64,000 nucleotides of DNA from contig JAAVAP010000013.1 in assembly GCA_014804005.1 (NCBI GenBank), positions 76,302-140,301 on the forward strand, given 5' to 3'. A model generated the notes under the pieces. It was not told the origin of the DNA. It worked only from the letters and a program-made list of their open reading frames with translations, and ran no database searches. Source of the DNA: Treponema sp. Its GTDB lineage: Bacteria; Spirochaetota; Spirochaetia; Treponematales; Treponemataceae. Position numbers and translations under genes: made by a program. Of the stretch, positions 42,776-52,353 are shown in pieces. The number at the start of each line of letters is the position of its first letter. The stretch's first letter is position 1.

Positions 42776-44050
42776 ATGCAAAGAACGTCGGTGTTCAACA
42801 AGACTGTATCGCAAAGGCTTGACAAGCTTTCTTCCGCGCAGATTCAGCGCGTCTTTTCGAACCTTGCCGCCGAGCACGACTTGCTTCTTTCGATCATCGA
42901 TTCAGTTCCCACGGGAATTGTGATCGTTGACAAGAACTTCCGCCTGCTTTTCGCGAACAAGGGCTTCAAGCGTCGCCTGCCGATTTCCACTCGCATCGAG
43001 GAAATTCGCGATGGCGGAAAAAGGCTTTATGAATACATCGCCGACTTTGAGATAAAGTCTTTTTTGAGAAACTGCCACGAGAACAACCTTTCGAACGTCA
43101 GCGGCGAATTCAGCGTGAGATCCGGCGACGACACAGTGCGCTTTATGACGATTTCTTTGAGCCCGCTTGTCAGCGCGGAAAAACTTTCAGGCTCGGTGAT
43201 TTTGGTGCGCGACATCACGGAAAAGCGCAATCAGGAAATCCTTCTGCGCCAGATGGAAAACCTTTCGAGCCTCACGAACCTCGCGGCGGGCGTGGCGCAT
43301 GAAATAAAAAATCCCCTCGGAGCGATAAGCATCCACATTCAGCTTTTGCAAAAAGCCGTGCGCGCGGCGCGTCAAGGCGACGGAGTTTTGCCGGACGAAA
43401 AATTCGTGGAAAAATATCTTGACGTCGTGAACGAGGAAATCGACAACTTGAATGAAATCGTCGTGAATTTCCTTTTCGCGGTGCGCCCCGTAAAGGCCAA
43501 TTTGGAACTTGCGAATCCGAACGCGCTTTTGGAAAAAATCCTGGAATTTTTCACGCCTGAATTCGAAGGAAAGAAAATTCAAGTGAAGACGGAATTTTGC
43601 GAGAACGAAGTGCGCGTCCTGCTCGACCCGAAACTTTTCCGCGAAGTCGTCGTCAACATCGCGCAGAATTCCATCGCGGCAATCGAAGAAAAGGCGAACG
43701 GCGGAATTGTCTGCGACGAAAAAAATTCCGATTCTAAAGAATTCCGCGGCGTGTTCGCCGTCCGCACCGCCACAAAGAACGACAAGTTTTTCATTCTGAT
43801 AAACGACGACGGAATCGGAATGAGCCAAAAAACTTTGGAGCACATTTTCGAGCCGTACTACACGACGAAGGCTTCGGGCACGGGACTTGGAATGACTACG
43901 GTCTATAAAATCATAAAGGAATTTTCAGGCGACATCCGCGTCAAGTCGCACGAGGGCGAGGGAACTGCGTTCATCATAACGTTGCCAATTCCGCAGACTC
44001 AGACGCGACTTTTGCCTTACAAGGCGAGCGGCGGGGAGGGGAAAAAATGA
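42776..44050 (+). CDS. NtrB/AtoS-type sensor histidine kinase
   Basis: A 424-residue soluble kinase: PAS domain (about 35-140, DSVPTGIVIVDKNFRLLF), HisKA with the H-box GVAHEIKNPLGAIS (His about 174), and HATPase with NIAQNSIAAIEE, DDGIGM and GTGLGMTTVYKII. It lacks membrane segments, so it senses a cytoplasmic signal through PAS. It phosphorylates the regulator encoded next, whose start overlaps its stop by four bases (ATGA). T. pallidum and T. denticola have comparable AtoS/AtcS-type kinases. Confidence 0.9.
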   Translation: MQRTSVFNKTVSQRLDKLSSAQIQRVFSNLAAEHDLLLSIIDSVPTGIVIVDKNFRLLFANKGFKRRLPISTRIEEIRDGGKRLYEYIADFEIKSFLRNCHENNLSNVSGEFSVRSGDDTVRFMTISLSPLVSAEKLSGSVILVRDITEKRNQEILLRQMENLSSLTNLAAGVAHEIKNPLGAISIHIQLLQKAVRAARQGDGVLPDEKFVEKYLDVVNEEIDNLNEIVVNFLFAVRPVKANLELANPNALLEKILEFFTPEFEGKKIQVKTEFCENEVRVLLDPKLFREVVVNIAQNSIAAIEEKANGGIVCDEKNSDSKEFRGVFAVRTATKNDKFFILINDDGIGMSQKTLEHIFEPYYTTKASGTGLGMTTVYKIIKEFSGDIRVKSHEGEGTAFIITLPIPQTQTRLLPYKASGGEGKK

Positions 44051-45411
44051 AATCCACGATTCTCATAATAGACGACGAAAAGAACATTCGCGAAGGATTG
44101 GGCGCGGCGTTCGAAATCGAAGGATATTCGGTGCGCCTTGCTTCGGGCGGAAAGGAAGGCCTCGAGCAAATCGCAAAGGGCGACATCGATTTGGTGATAA
44201 CCGATTTGCGGATGGACGGAGTTTCGGGCGAGGAAGTTTTACGCCAAGTCACGGCGAAAAATCCTGGCGTTCCTGTCATAGTCCTCACGGGGCACGGAAG
44301 CATAGATTCCGCCGTGGAAGCGATGCGGAACGGCGCGTATGACTTTCTTACGAAGCCGCTCAATTTGGATCAGCTTTCGATGATCGTGAAGCGGGCGTTG
44401 CAGGGAAGGGAACTCGCGATCCGTCACAAGGAGCTGAAGGCCCAAGTGCAGACTTCGCGCACGCTCGAAGAAATGGTCGGAAAAAGCGCGGAAATGCAGA
44501 AAATCGCCGAGTTGATAAAAAAAGTCGCGCCGTCCAAGGCGAGCGTCCTCATTACGGGCGAAAGCGGAAGCGGAAAGGAAGTGGTGGCGGACGCGATTCA
44601 CGCGCTTTCCCCGCGAGCGTCGCACGAGTGCATAAAAGTCCATTGCGCCGCATTGAGCGAGACGCTTTTGGAAAGCGAGCTTTTCGGACACGAAAAAGGC
44701 GCGTTCACTGGCGCGGATTCGATGGTAAAAGGCCGCTTCGAGCTTGCACATGGCTCAACGATTTTCCTCGACGAAATCGGCGAAATAAATCAGGCAACGC
44801 AAATAAAATTGCTGCGCGTCTTGCAAGAAAAGAAATTCGAGCGCGTTGGAGGACAATCCACGATCGAAGTTGACGTGCGCGTGATCGCCGCCACGAACCG
44901 CAACTTGGAGGAAGAAGTCAAGGCGGGGCGTTTTCGCGAGGATTTGTACTACCGCCTGAACGTCGTGCGGATAAACGTTCCGCCATTGCGCGAGCGCAAG
45001 GACGACATTCCGCTTTTGGTGAACCATTTTCTCAAGGAATTTGAAGGCGAGGCGAACGATTTGGGAAAGTCTATAACAGGAATCGACAACCGCGCGCGCG
45101 ACGCGCTCTACAAGTACGATTGGCCGGGCAACATCCGCGAACTTCGCAACTGCATCGAGAGCGCGGTGGTGATGTGCTCGGGAAACGAAATCACGCTTGA
45201 GGACTTGCCGCCTTCGATAAGCAACGCGGGCACGGCGGAAAACGTCAGCATTCCGCTTGGCTCGACTCTCGACGAGGCGGAAAGAATCATGATAACGCAG
45301 ACCCTCGCTTCCGCGAAGGGAAACAAGAGCCGCGCAGCCGAAATCCTCGGCATTGGAAGGAAAACTCTCCAGCGAAAGCTGGATTCGTTTCAAGGCGGCG
45401 AATGGCAGTGA
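44047..45411 (+). CDS. NtrC/AtoC-type sigma-54 response regulator
   Basis: A 454-residue protein with a receiver (phospho-Asp in LVITDLRMDG, about 54), a sigma-54 interaction domain with Walker A GESGSGKE (about 171), the GAFTGA loop (about 218) and IFLDEIGEI, and a Fis-type DNA-binding tail (GNKSRAAEILGIGRKTLQRKL, shown as RAAEILGIGRKTL). It activates sigma-54 promoters when phosphorylated by the overlapping kinase. Which genes it controls cannot be seen here; no clear GG-N10-GC site was found nearby. Confidence 0.92.
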   Translation: MKSTILIIDDEKNIREGLGAAFEIEGYSVRLASGGKEGLEQIAKGDIDLVITDLRMDGVSGEEVLRQVTAKNPGVPVIVLTGHGSIDSAVEAMRNGAYDFLTKPLNLDQLSMIVKRALQGRELAIRHKELKAQVQTSRTLEEMVGKSAEMQKIAELIKKVAPSKASVLITGESGSGKEVVADAIHALSPRASHECIKVHCAALSETLLESELFGHEKGAFTGADSMVKGRFELAHGSTIFLDEIGEINQATQIKLLRVLQEKKFERVGGQSTIEVDVRVIAATNRNLEEEVKAGRFREDLYYRLNVVRINVPPLRERKDDIPLLVNHFLKEFEGEANDLGKSITGIDNRARDALYKYDWPGNIRELRNCIESAVVMCSGNEITLEDLPPSISNAGTAENVSIPLGSTLDEAERIMITQTLASAKGNKSRAAEILGIGRKTLQRKLDSFQGGEWQ

Positions 45412-45463
45412 AAAAATTGCGCGAGTTTTTCACAAGTTTTGCGTGAACTTTGTCGCATGGCGT

Positions 45464-45496
45464 AAAAAAAGAGCGCAAGCCAAAGGCTTGCGCTCT
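45464..45496. terminator. Bidirectional terminator between ntrC-type gene and glgC
   Basis: AGAGCGCAAGCC (45470-45481) pairs perfectly with GGCTTGCGCTCT (45485-45496) around AAA. On the minus strand it is followed by seven T. The core GCGCAAGCC / GGCTTGCGC is the same palindrome as in the dispersed repeats at 35291 and 38766. Confidence 0.8.
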
Positions 45497-45529
45497 TTCA
45501 GTTTTATGCACGATTTTTTCAGGCAGTCA

Positions 45530-46813
45530 TCAGATAATCGTTCCTGCCGGAATCACGGCGTTCTTCCTGATGATTATGATGCCTTCCGCGCTGTAGAACA
45601 AGCCGTGGTCGCCGTCCTCGTATTTTTTGCCCGAGACGTTGATTTGGCAGTTGTCGCCGATTCGCGCGTTCTTGTCGATGATCGTCTTTTCGATGTGGCA
45701 GTGCCTTCCGATTCCGATGTTCGGGATGCCGGCCTTTTGGTTGTTCGCGCGACCTTCGTCCGACTCGTAGAAATCAGCGCCCATCAGAATCACGCCCTTT
45801 ATGATTGAGCCTGATTCGATTATCGAGCGCATTCCGATTACCGATTTCGTTATCATCGAATCCTTTATGATCGAGCCTTCGCAGGTGAGCGATTCGGTCA
45901 CGTTTGCCTGGCTCATTTTGCAAGGCGGCAGGTTGCTCGGATGCGAGTAAATCGGCTTTGCCTCGTCGAAAAGGTTGAACTGCGGATTCGACGTGGTGAG
46001 GTCAAGAGTCGCCTCGTAGAACGAGCGGATCGTTCCGATGTCTTCCCAATAGCCGCTGAAAATGTAAGAATTGACTTTTTTCGTCTTGATCGACATCGGG
46101 ATGATTTCCTTTCCGAAATCGGTCTTGTCGTTGTCGAGGATTTCTTCCATCGTCTTGGCGTTGAAAATGTAGATTCCCATCGAGGCGAGGTATTCCTTTT
46201 CCGCCGGAAGGCTTGGAGAGCGCGCCGCCTGGGGGATTTTCCAGTCGTCGATGTTGAGATCCGGCTTCGGCTTTTCCATGAATTCGGTGATACGGCTTTT
46301 GTCGTCGATTTTCATGATTCCGAATCCGCTAGCGTCGCGCCTGTTCACCGCCGTGGTCGCGATCGTGACGTCCGCGCCGCTCGCCACGTGCTGGTCAAAG
46401 AAAGCCTTCAAGTCCATGTGGTAGAGCTGGTCGCCCGAAAGGATTATGTAGTGGCTCGGATTCTGCGGCCTGAAGTGGACGAGATTCTTGCGAACTGCGT
46501 CGGCCGTGCCTTCGTAGGAGGCCGAATGCTCGAACGTCTGCTCGGCGGCGAGAATCTGCACGAATCCGCCCGAAAAGCGGTCGAAGGTGTAGGAATCTGC
46601 GATGTGGTTGTGCAGCGACGCCGAGTTGAACTGCGTCAGAAGGTAGATTTTCTTGAAGCCCGAATTGATGCTGTTCGAAAGCGGAATGTCCACTATTCGG
46701 TATTTTCCGCCGAACGAAACTGCGGGCTTCGAGCGTTCCTGCGTGAGCGGATAAAGGCGGGTGCCCTTGCCGCCGCCCAAAATAAGCGAAAGCACATGCG
46801 ATGTGTCAGCCAT
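45530..46813 (-). CDS. glgC: Glucose-1-phosphate adenylyltransferase
   Basis: A 427-residue enzyme that makes ADP-glucose for glycogen. The N-terminal nucleotidyltransferase has LGGGKGTRLYPLT (about 11), KPAVSFGGKYRIVDIPLSN and a LSGDQLYHMD metal site; the C-terminal left-handed helix has isoleucine-rich hexapeptides (SIIKDSMITKSVIGMRSII, in part). Start 46813 (MADTSHVLS) has GGAGG six bases upstream. It converges on the regulator gene. Confidence 0.92.
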   Translation of the reverse strand: MADTSHVLSLILGGGKGTRLYPLTQERSKPAVSFGGKYRIVDIPLSNSINSGFKKIYLLTQFNSASLHNHIADSYTFDRFSGGFVQILAAEQTFEHSASYEGTADAVRKNLVHFRPQNPSHYIILSGDQLYHMDLKAFFDQHVASGADVTIATTAVNRRDASGFGIMKIDDKSRITEFMEKPKPDLNIDDWKIPQAARSPSLPAEKEYLASMGIYIFNAKTMEEILDNDKTDFGKEIIPMSIKTKKVNSYIFSGYWEDIGTIRSFYEATLDLTTSNPQFNLFDEAKPIYSHPSNLPPCKMSQANVTESLTCEGSIIKDSMITKSVIGMRSIIESGSIIKGVILMGADFYESDEGRANNQKAGIPNIGIGRHCHIEKTIIDKNARIGDNCQINVSGKKYEDGDHGLFYSAEGIIIIRKNAVIPAGTII

Positions 46814-46878
46814 AAAATCCTCCAAGGAATTGTTTTTAATTTGTCGCTTTCTGAAAAAAGAGAAATCGTCTACAGAAA

Positions 46879-47547
46879 TTATAAACCCGTTTGAAAATTA
46901 TGGCAAGTTTTTTTTTCGACTTGCGGAGAATTTTTTTCGCTCAAAAGCGGCTCGATGCAAAGCCAGATTTGCTCCGCGATTCTTTTTTTGGGAAGCGTAG
47001 CGTCGAGTTCCACGATTTTCATTTCATCCTGCGACTTGTATTCCGAAACGATTTTCTTGTAACGCTCGGCGGTTTTCGCGAGCATGTCGCGGCTTTCGTA
47101 GATTTCGCGCTTTTGTCCGCGCCGCTCGATTCTGGAAATCGAATCGTCCGCTCCGATTCCGAAAAAAAATAACATTTCTGGCAACGGAAACGGGGAATTT
47201 ATCGTTTTCGGAAGGCTTTCGCCGCATGTCGCGCCCTGATACGCGAGGCTCGAAAAAATGTAGCGGTCGCAGACGACGATTTTTCCGCTTTCGGACTGCT
47301 CCAAAATTCCGCCCTTGCCCCAAAGATGCTCGGCCCGGTCGGCGGCGAAAAGGTAGGCCGCGCTTTCGGGCGAGACTTCGGCGTTTCCGGCGAGAATCTT
47401 GCGAAGGAAAATTCCCGTCGCGCCGTCGCTCGGCTCTGCGGTGAAGAAGAAATTTTTTGCGAGCGGATTTTTTTTAAGAATTTCGATTTGCGTGGAAGTT
47501 CCCGCGCCGTCTATGCCTTCGAACACTACGAATCTTTTAACTATCAT
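46879..47547 (-). CDS. tmk: Thymidylate kinase
   Basis: A 222-residue protein that phosphorylates dTMP. It has the family layout: FEGIDGAGTSTQ (P-loop, about 9-20), DRYIFSSLAYQG (DRY motif), and a short LID region with RIERRGQKREIYE. The P-loop has Thr where most bacteria have Lys (GxxGxGKST). It starts near 47547 with only a weak AAGG site; 47548-47651 is a divergent intergenic stretch shared with tamB. Confidence 0.85.
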   Translation of the reverse strand: MIVKRFVVFEGIDGAGTSTQIEILKKNPLAKNFFFTAEPSDGATGIFLRKILAGNAEVSPESAAYLFAADRAEHLWGKGGILEQSESGKIVVCDRYIFSSLAYQGATCGESLPKTINSPFPLPEMLFFFGIGADDSISRIERRGQKREIYESRDMLAKTAERYKKIVSEYKSQDEMKIVELDATLPKKRIAEQIWLCIEPLLSEKNSPQVEKKTCHNFQTGL

Positions 47548-47592
47548 ATTCTGCCTTATTTGTCTTTATTTATTTCCGATAATGTAATATAT

Positions 47593-47598
47593 TATAAT
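47593..47598 (+). promoter_or_regulatory. Possible -10 box of the tamB operon
   Basis: A perfect TATAAT 53 bases before the GTG start; no convincing -35 was seen. Confidence 0.35.
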
Positions 47599-47651
47599 AA
47601 AATGAAGAATTTTTCAATCGGGATCCGCTTTTTTTACGCGAGGTCGCCGTA

Positions 47652-50600
47652 GTGAAGTCGCGTTTTTTAAAAGTCGGCGTTTGCATATTGATATTTTTCT
47701 CTTTGATTTGCGCTTCGAATCTGCTTTTTCGCCCTGTCTACGAAAGGCTCGGGAAAACTTTCGAGGGCGCGCTCGTATTTTTGGGCGAAAAAGTTCGGGA
47801 TGAATTCGGGCTTGAAATTTCCTACGAAAGCGTATCCCCTTCGATTTTGCGCGGAATAAGGGTCGCGGGAATTTCGATTTCGGATTCAAAGACTCGCGCT
47901 CCCGTGGCGGGCGTGAGAAGCGCGTCAGTCTCGTATTCGATTCCCGCTCTTTTGAAGGGCGATTTTTCTCACGCGCTGAAAAACGTCTCGCTGCGCGACG
48001 TTGACATTTCGGTTACAGAAGGAAAAAACGATTTTTGGATTGAAAGGATTTCGGAATTCGCGAAAAAAAAGTCGTCTTTTGACGCGCAAGGTTCTCTTGA
48101 GATTTCGGATGGTTTTTCGGAAAAAAGTCATGAAAATTTTGATCAAGGCGTTTCGACTTCGGAGAAAATTTCTGCGGCGCTCGACGGAATCGACGTTTCG
48201 TTTTTGCGCGACTTGCGAATATACCGAATGCGCGCTCGCTATGAAAAGGGCGGCTCGATTTTTTCGGGCGAGGTGAGCCGCGCCAATTTTATGAACGCCG
48301 ACGGCGGACATACGGATGCCAGCCTGAGAGGGAATTTTGACTTTGAAATTTCGGGAAGGGAAATTCTTGGCGACTTTGATTTTTCCGCGTCGATTCCGAA
48401 TTCGCTTGACGGAAGCAACGCCGTTCTTCGCGTCGCGAACATTACCGCCGAAGGATGCCGCGTGCGCTATTTGGGATTTTTGGCGGAATACCGCGACAAG
48501 ATTGTCTCGCTGAAAATGCTTCCGAATCCGCAGGACATTTACGCGGAACTCTTGGTTTCGCTTGAAAGCGGCGACGCGTCCGCGAAATTCTTCGCCAACA
48601 ATTTCAACATGGCGAGAATGGTGCAGACTTCCGGCCGATCGCAGGTTGCGAAAAGCGTCTTCGCGATGAATTTTTCGATTTCGGCGGAAACTGATTTCAA
48701 CATAAATTCCAAGAAATTTTCGTACAGCTCCAGCGGAAACATTTTCGTTCCTGCGCGCGCGATTCCACGTGAGGAATTTTCTTCCGACATGCTCGTGTCT
48801 TATTCGGTTTCGGGCGACGAGGAGAAAATTTCCGTTCCTGATTTTCGCGTGAGCGGCGAACGCTATAATTTGAGTTTCAGCGGCGGATTCAATTTCAAGA
48901 AAATCGAGCCTTTCGGAAATCTCTACGTTGAGTCGTTCATGCTTCCGAACGGCGGCGTGATTTCCACGGAAGTATATTTTGAGCCTCAGGCCGAAGGCTT
49001 CATGTGCTTTTCTCCGCAGGTGAATTTGGGCGAGAGAACTTTGACCGCGGCGATGCTCAACGTGATTCCGTCGGAAGATTCGTGGGACTTTACTTTCGAA
49101 GTTTCGGACTATTCGCACGAGACGGCGGAAAGACCGGGACTTTTTTCGCTTTACGGAAGCTTTTCGCCGAACGCGGACGCTTTTCAGGCTTCGGCTTCGC
49201 TTGACATGGTTTACCTTGACAGCATGGCGATGCTTTATTCTTTTTTCGCCGAGCGCACGATTCGACCTTTGCTGGAACGCTTGGCGGTCGCGCTCACTCC
49301 GTTCGTTTTCAGCTGCGACGCGTTCGCTTCGTCCGAAGAAGGCGAGTATTCGTTCAACGTTCCCTATGCGTTCATTGCCAACACGGTTCGCGACGACCAG
49401 ATGCTCATGCTTTCTGCGGACGGCAACCGCGAAATCATCAACCTCGAGCGTTTGGAAGTGGCGTTCGCGAAGCAGCGGCTTTTGATGGACGCGCAGAGCG
49501 CGCTTTTGGGCGAAGGCGGCGACCGCTCCATTGTCGGGCGGCTTGAGCTGAACGATATTCCGTATATTTTTACGGGGCAGCTTTCCGAAAACTGGATTAG
49601 CATCGATTCCGAATATGGATTCAGGTTTTCGATGAACACCGACACTTCGGGCGAGGAAGCCGTGCTCACGGGTCTTTTTTCGGTTGACGAATTTCCGCTG
49701 CAAATCGGCAGGCACTCATTTTCGCTCACGAATGAGACGAATTTTTCATACGCGCTGAGCAACGGTCCGAACGTCATAATTCCGCGCTTTGAGGGGCGTC
49801 TCACCGACAGCGAGAGCACGCTTCGTCCTGCCGTTTCTTTTTCTGCGAGTGTCGATTCGAATGGCGCGATTTTCAGGAATATTTCCTATTCCGATTCCGT
49901 TTCGAATTTGACGGGCGATGGCAACGTTTTTGTTCTCGCGCAGGATCGGAAATTCGAGGAGGCTTCTTTCCTTTTTTCACTTTCGGATTTGCTTGGGCTG
50001 GAACAAGTTTCGCTTTCGGGAGAAATCTCGAATTTGGCGCGGACCGTTTTGAAAAACGCCTCTTCGGAAAATGGCGCGGAATCCTCGCAGGAAATTTTTT
50101 CGGATGAAAATTCCGAAACTTCTGAATCTTTGTCGCTTGAAGGTATTCCCGAATCTTCGCTGCAAACGGAAATCTTGCCGCTTGAAGAAACCCCCGAATC
50201 TTCGGAAAATACCGAGAATGGCGGAACTTTCGAAAATCTTTTTGTGGACGCGGCGTTGGAAATTTCCTCGCTTCGCTCGCAGCGTTTCGTGCGATCTTCG
50301 CGCGATTCTGACACGGTGAACGCATCTCTTTCCGTGCGCGGAATGCTTTTGAATCCGAGCGTTTCGCTTTCCGTTCCCGCCGCGAATTTCACGGTGCAGA
50401 ACACGCCGTTCGTCGTGAAGGCGCAAGGCCTGCTCGAGGACAAAAAACTTTCGCTTGGCGACGCGTCCGTGGATTTCGGCGCGACGCAAGTCGAAAAAAT
50501 TGCGGCGGAATTCGATTTCAATAAATTCGAAGGCGAAATGAATTTTGATTTCAAAAGCGAAATTCTTGGCGCGAAATTCAGCTCCGAAGTTTCCGCGCGC

Positions 50601-52328
50601 GCTCGCGCCTTGAGCGAAATCGAAAACGGAATTCCTGCCGTGATGAATTTTTCATTGGATGCCGGCGCGATCGTAAAAAACGGAATCAGGAAATTCGCGC
50701 CGTATCATCTCGAAGTTACGAAGGCTGGCGACGAGCTTTTGATTTCATCGAGCGAGAACATCGGACTTTCGGGAACCGTCTCGCGGTTGCGCGACATAAG
50801 CCTGCGCGTGAAAAATCCGCTTCCGCTGGAATTTTCCGTGGACGGAATCGTTTCTCCCGATGACATTAATTTGATTTTTTCCGACATGTTCGTAAGCCTT
50901 CCGAAACTTTTGGACGGGCTGAATGTTGACGTGGTGAAAGTGCGGAAAGGAAATCTTTCCGGCGGATTTTCAATAACCGGCACTCCCCGAAATCCGTATT
51001 TCGCGGGCGCGCTTGAAATTGTTCCGGCGGAATTCACCTGCCCTGATTTTTTCCGCCGTCCTGCCACGACCGAAAAAATCACGCTTTTCATGTCGGAGCA
51101 GGAATTCTATACCGAGCCTACGCGATGCATGCTCAGGCGGCAGCCGGTGGACGTTACTGTGAATGTCCAGATGAACGGCTTCGCGTTCGAAAGCCTCGGC
51201 GTGCATGTTCAGACCATCGATGAAAGATTCGTTCCGCTTAATATGAACCTTTCTGAAATCCACGTCAAGGGCGATTTCCTTGCGAACTTGGACATATTGT
51301 ACGAAGGCGGCAGGACGAATGTTTCAGGCGAACTTGTAGCAAGGGACACGAACGCCGAATTCGGAGCGACTCGCCTCAACGAAATTTTCGCGGGATTCGC
51401 GCAGCCGTTCCATAACGATGATGACGAAACTTCGAATACCGATGTCGCCCTGAACATCCGCACAGAAAGCCGCGTTCAGATTTCGTATTCATCGTATTTG
51501 CGGGCGGTCGTCGTTCCGGGAAGCGAAATTGAAGTGACTTATTTCGGCGATCAAAACAGGCTTTTGCTTGACGGAATTGTTCCGATACGCAGCGGCGAAT
51601 TGAGCTATCTCAACACGAATTTTTACATAAAAGAAGGAGTCGTGCATTTCAGCGACAACGACGAAAGCTTCGACCCGCGCATAACTGTCCGCGCGGAAAC
51701 CAAGATGCGCGACGAGAACGGCGACAATGTTACTGTTTCGCTTTCCGTGGAAAACCAGCATTTGAGCGAACTCTCTCCGCGACTTTCGGCAAGCCCCGCG
51801 AAGAGCGAGCGCGAAATAATGGAAATATTGGGCACGATAATCACCGCCGATTCAAGCAATGTCGCGGACTTCGCGCTCGCCTATGGCGACCAGACGATTC
51901 AGACGGTTTTTACAAGAAAATTGGAAAACGCCTTGCGCGATTTCTTTAATTTTGATATATTTTCATTGAGGACGATGGTTTTCCAGAATGCCGTAAAGCA
52001 GGGAATCGGACGTTCGTCTTCGGGCGACGGGCAGGGAACTTTTTCCAATCCTGCCGGTAACTATTTGGACGGTACGACTGTTTATATTGGAAAGTACTTG
52101 GGTGATTCGGTGTTTGCCGACGCGATGCTTCGCATGGACTACGACGAGAACCGCACCGGCGACAAGTACACGCTAAACGGGCTTTCGTTCAGGCCGGAAA
52201 TCGGCTTCGAGCTGGAATCTCCGTTTGCCAACGTTCGATGGAGCATTGCGCCTGATTTCGAGGACCTTGTGAACCTGCGGCTGGTGCAGAATACTGCGCT
52301 CACGTTGTCATGGAAGTTTAACTTTTAA
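47652..52328 (+). CDS. tamB: TamB-like (DUF490) inner-membrane-anchored envelope protein
   Basis: A 1558-residue protein. One N-terminal membrane segment (FLKVGVCILIFFSLICAS, about 4-25) is followed by a very long beta-rich AsmA/TamB-type groove, broken by an acidic Ser/Glu-rich loop (about 815-870). The C-terminus is the conserved DUF490 domain (GELSYLNTNFYIKEGVVHFS ... FNFDIFSLRT ... YLGDSVFADAMLRMDYDE). TamB-like proteins span the periplasm and carry lipids to the outer membrane or help insert proteins. It starts with a GTG and is followed by bamA, as in T. pallidum (TP0325-TP0326). Confidence 0.88.
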   Translation: MKSRFLKVGVCILIFFSLICASNLLFRPVYERLGKTFEGALVFLGEKVRDEFGLEISYESVSPSILRGIRVAGISISDSKTRAPVAGVRSASVSYSIPALLKGDFSHALKNVSLRDVDISVTEGKNDFWIERISEFAKKKSSFDAQGSLEISDGFSEKSHENFDQGVSTSEKISAALDGIDVSFLRDLRIYRMRARYEKGGSIFSGEVSRANFMNADGGHTDASLRGNFDFEISGREILGDFDFSASIPNSLDGSNAVLRVANITAEGCRVRYLGFLAEYRDKIVSLKMLPNPQDIYAELLVSLESGDASAKFFANNFNMARMVQTSGRSQVAKSVFAMNFSISAETDFNINSKKFSYSSSGNIFVPARAIPREEFSSDMLVSYSVSGDEEKISVPDFRVSGERYNLSFSGGFNFKKIEPFGNLYVESFMLPNGGVISTEVYFEPQAEGFMCFSPQVNLGERTLTAAMLNVIPSEDSWDFTFEVSDYSHETAERPGLFSLYGSFSPNADAFQASASLDMVYLDSMAMLYSFFAERTIRPLLERLAVALTPFVFSCDAFASSEEGEYSFNVPYAFIANTVRDDQMLMLSADGNREIINLERLEVAFAKQRLLMDAQSALLGEGGDRSIVGRLELNDIPYIFTGQLSENWISIDSEYGFRFSMNTDTSGEEAVLTGLFSVDEFPLQIGRHSFSLTNETNFSYALSNGPNVIIPRFEGRLTDSESTLRPAVSFSASVDSNGAIFRNISYSDSVSNLTGDGNVFVLAQDRKFEEASFLFSLSDLLGLEQVSLSGEISNLARTVLKNASSENGAESSQEIFSDENSETSESLSLEGIPESSLQTEILPLEETPESSENTENGGTFENLFVDAALEISSLRSQRFVRSSRDSDTVNASLSVRGMLLNPSVSLSVPAANFTVQNTPFVVKAQGLLEDKKLSLGDASVDFGATQVEKIAAEFDFNKFEGEMNFDFKSEILGAKFSSEVSARARALSEIENGIPAVMNFSLDAGAIVKNGIRKFAPYHLEVTKAGDELLISSSENIGLSGTVSRLRDISLRVKNPLPLEFSVDGIVSPDDINLIFSDMFVSLPKLLDGLNVDVVKVRKGNLSGGFSITGTPRNPYFAGALEIVPAEFTCPDFFRRPATTEKITLFMSEQEFYTEPTRCMLRRQPVDVTVNVQMNGFAFESLGVHVQTIDERFVPLNMNLSEIHVKGDFLANLDILYEGGRTNVSGELVARDTNAEFGATRLNEIFAGFAQPFHNDDDETSNTDVALNIRTESRVQISYSSYLRAVVVPGSEIEVTYFGDQNRLLLDGIVPIRSGELSYLNTNFYIKEGVVHFSDNDESFDPRITVRAETKMRDENGDNVTVSLSVENQHLSELSPRLSASPAKSEREIMEILGTIITADSSNVADFALAYGDQTIQTVFTRKLENALRDFFNFDIFSLRTMVFQNAVKQGIGRSSSGDGQGTFSNPAGNYLDGTTVYIGKYLGDSVFADAMLRMDYDENRTGDKYTLNGLSFRPEIGFELESPFANVRWSIAPDFEDLVNLRLVQNTALTLSWKFNF

Positions 52329-52353
52329 TTTGAATTTGGAGTTGTAAAAAAAG

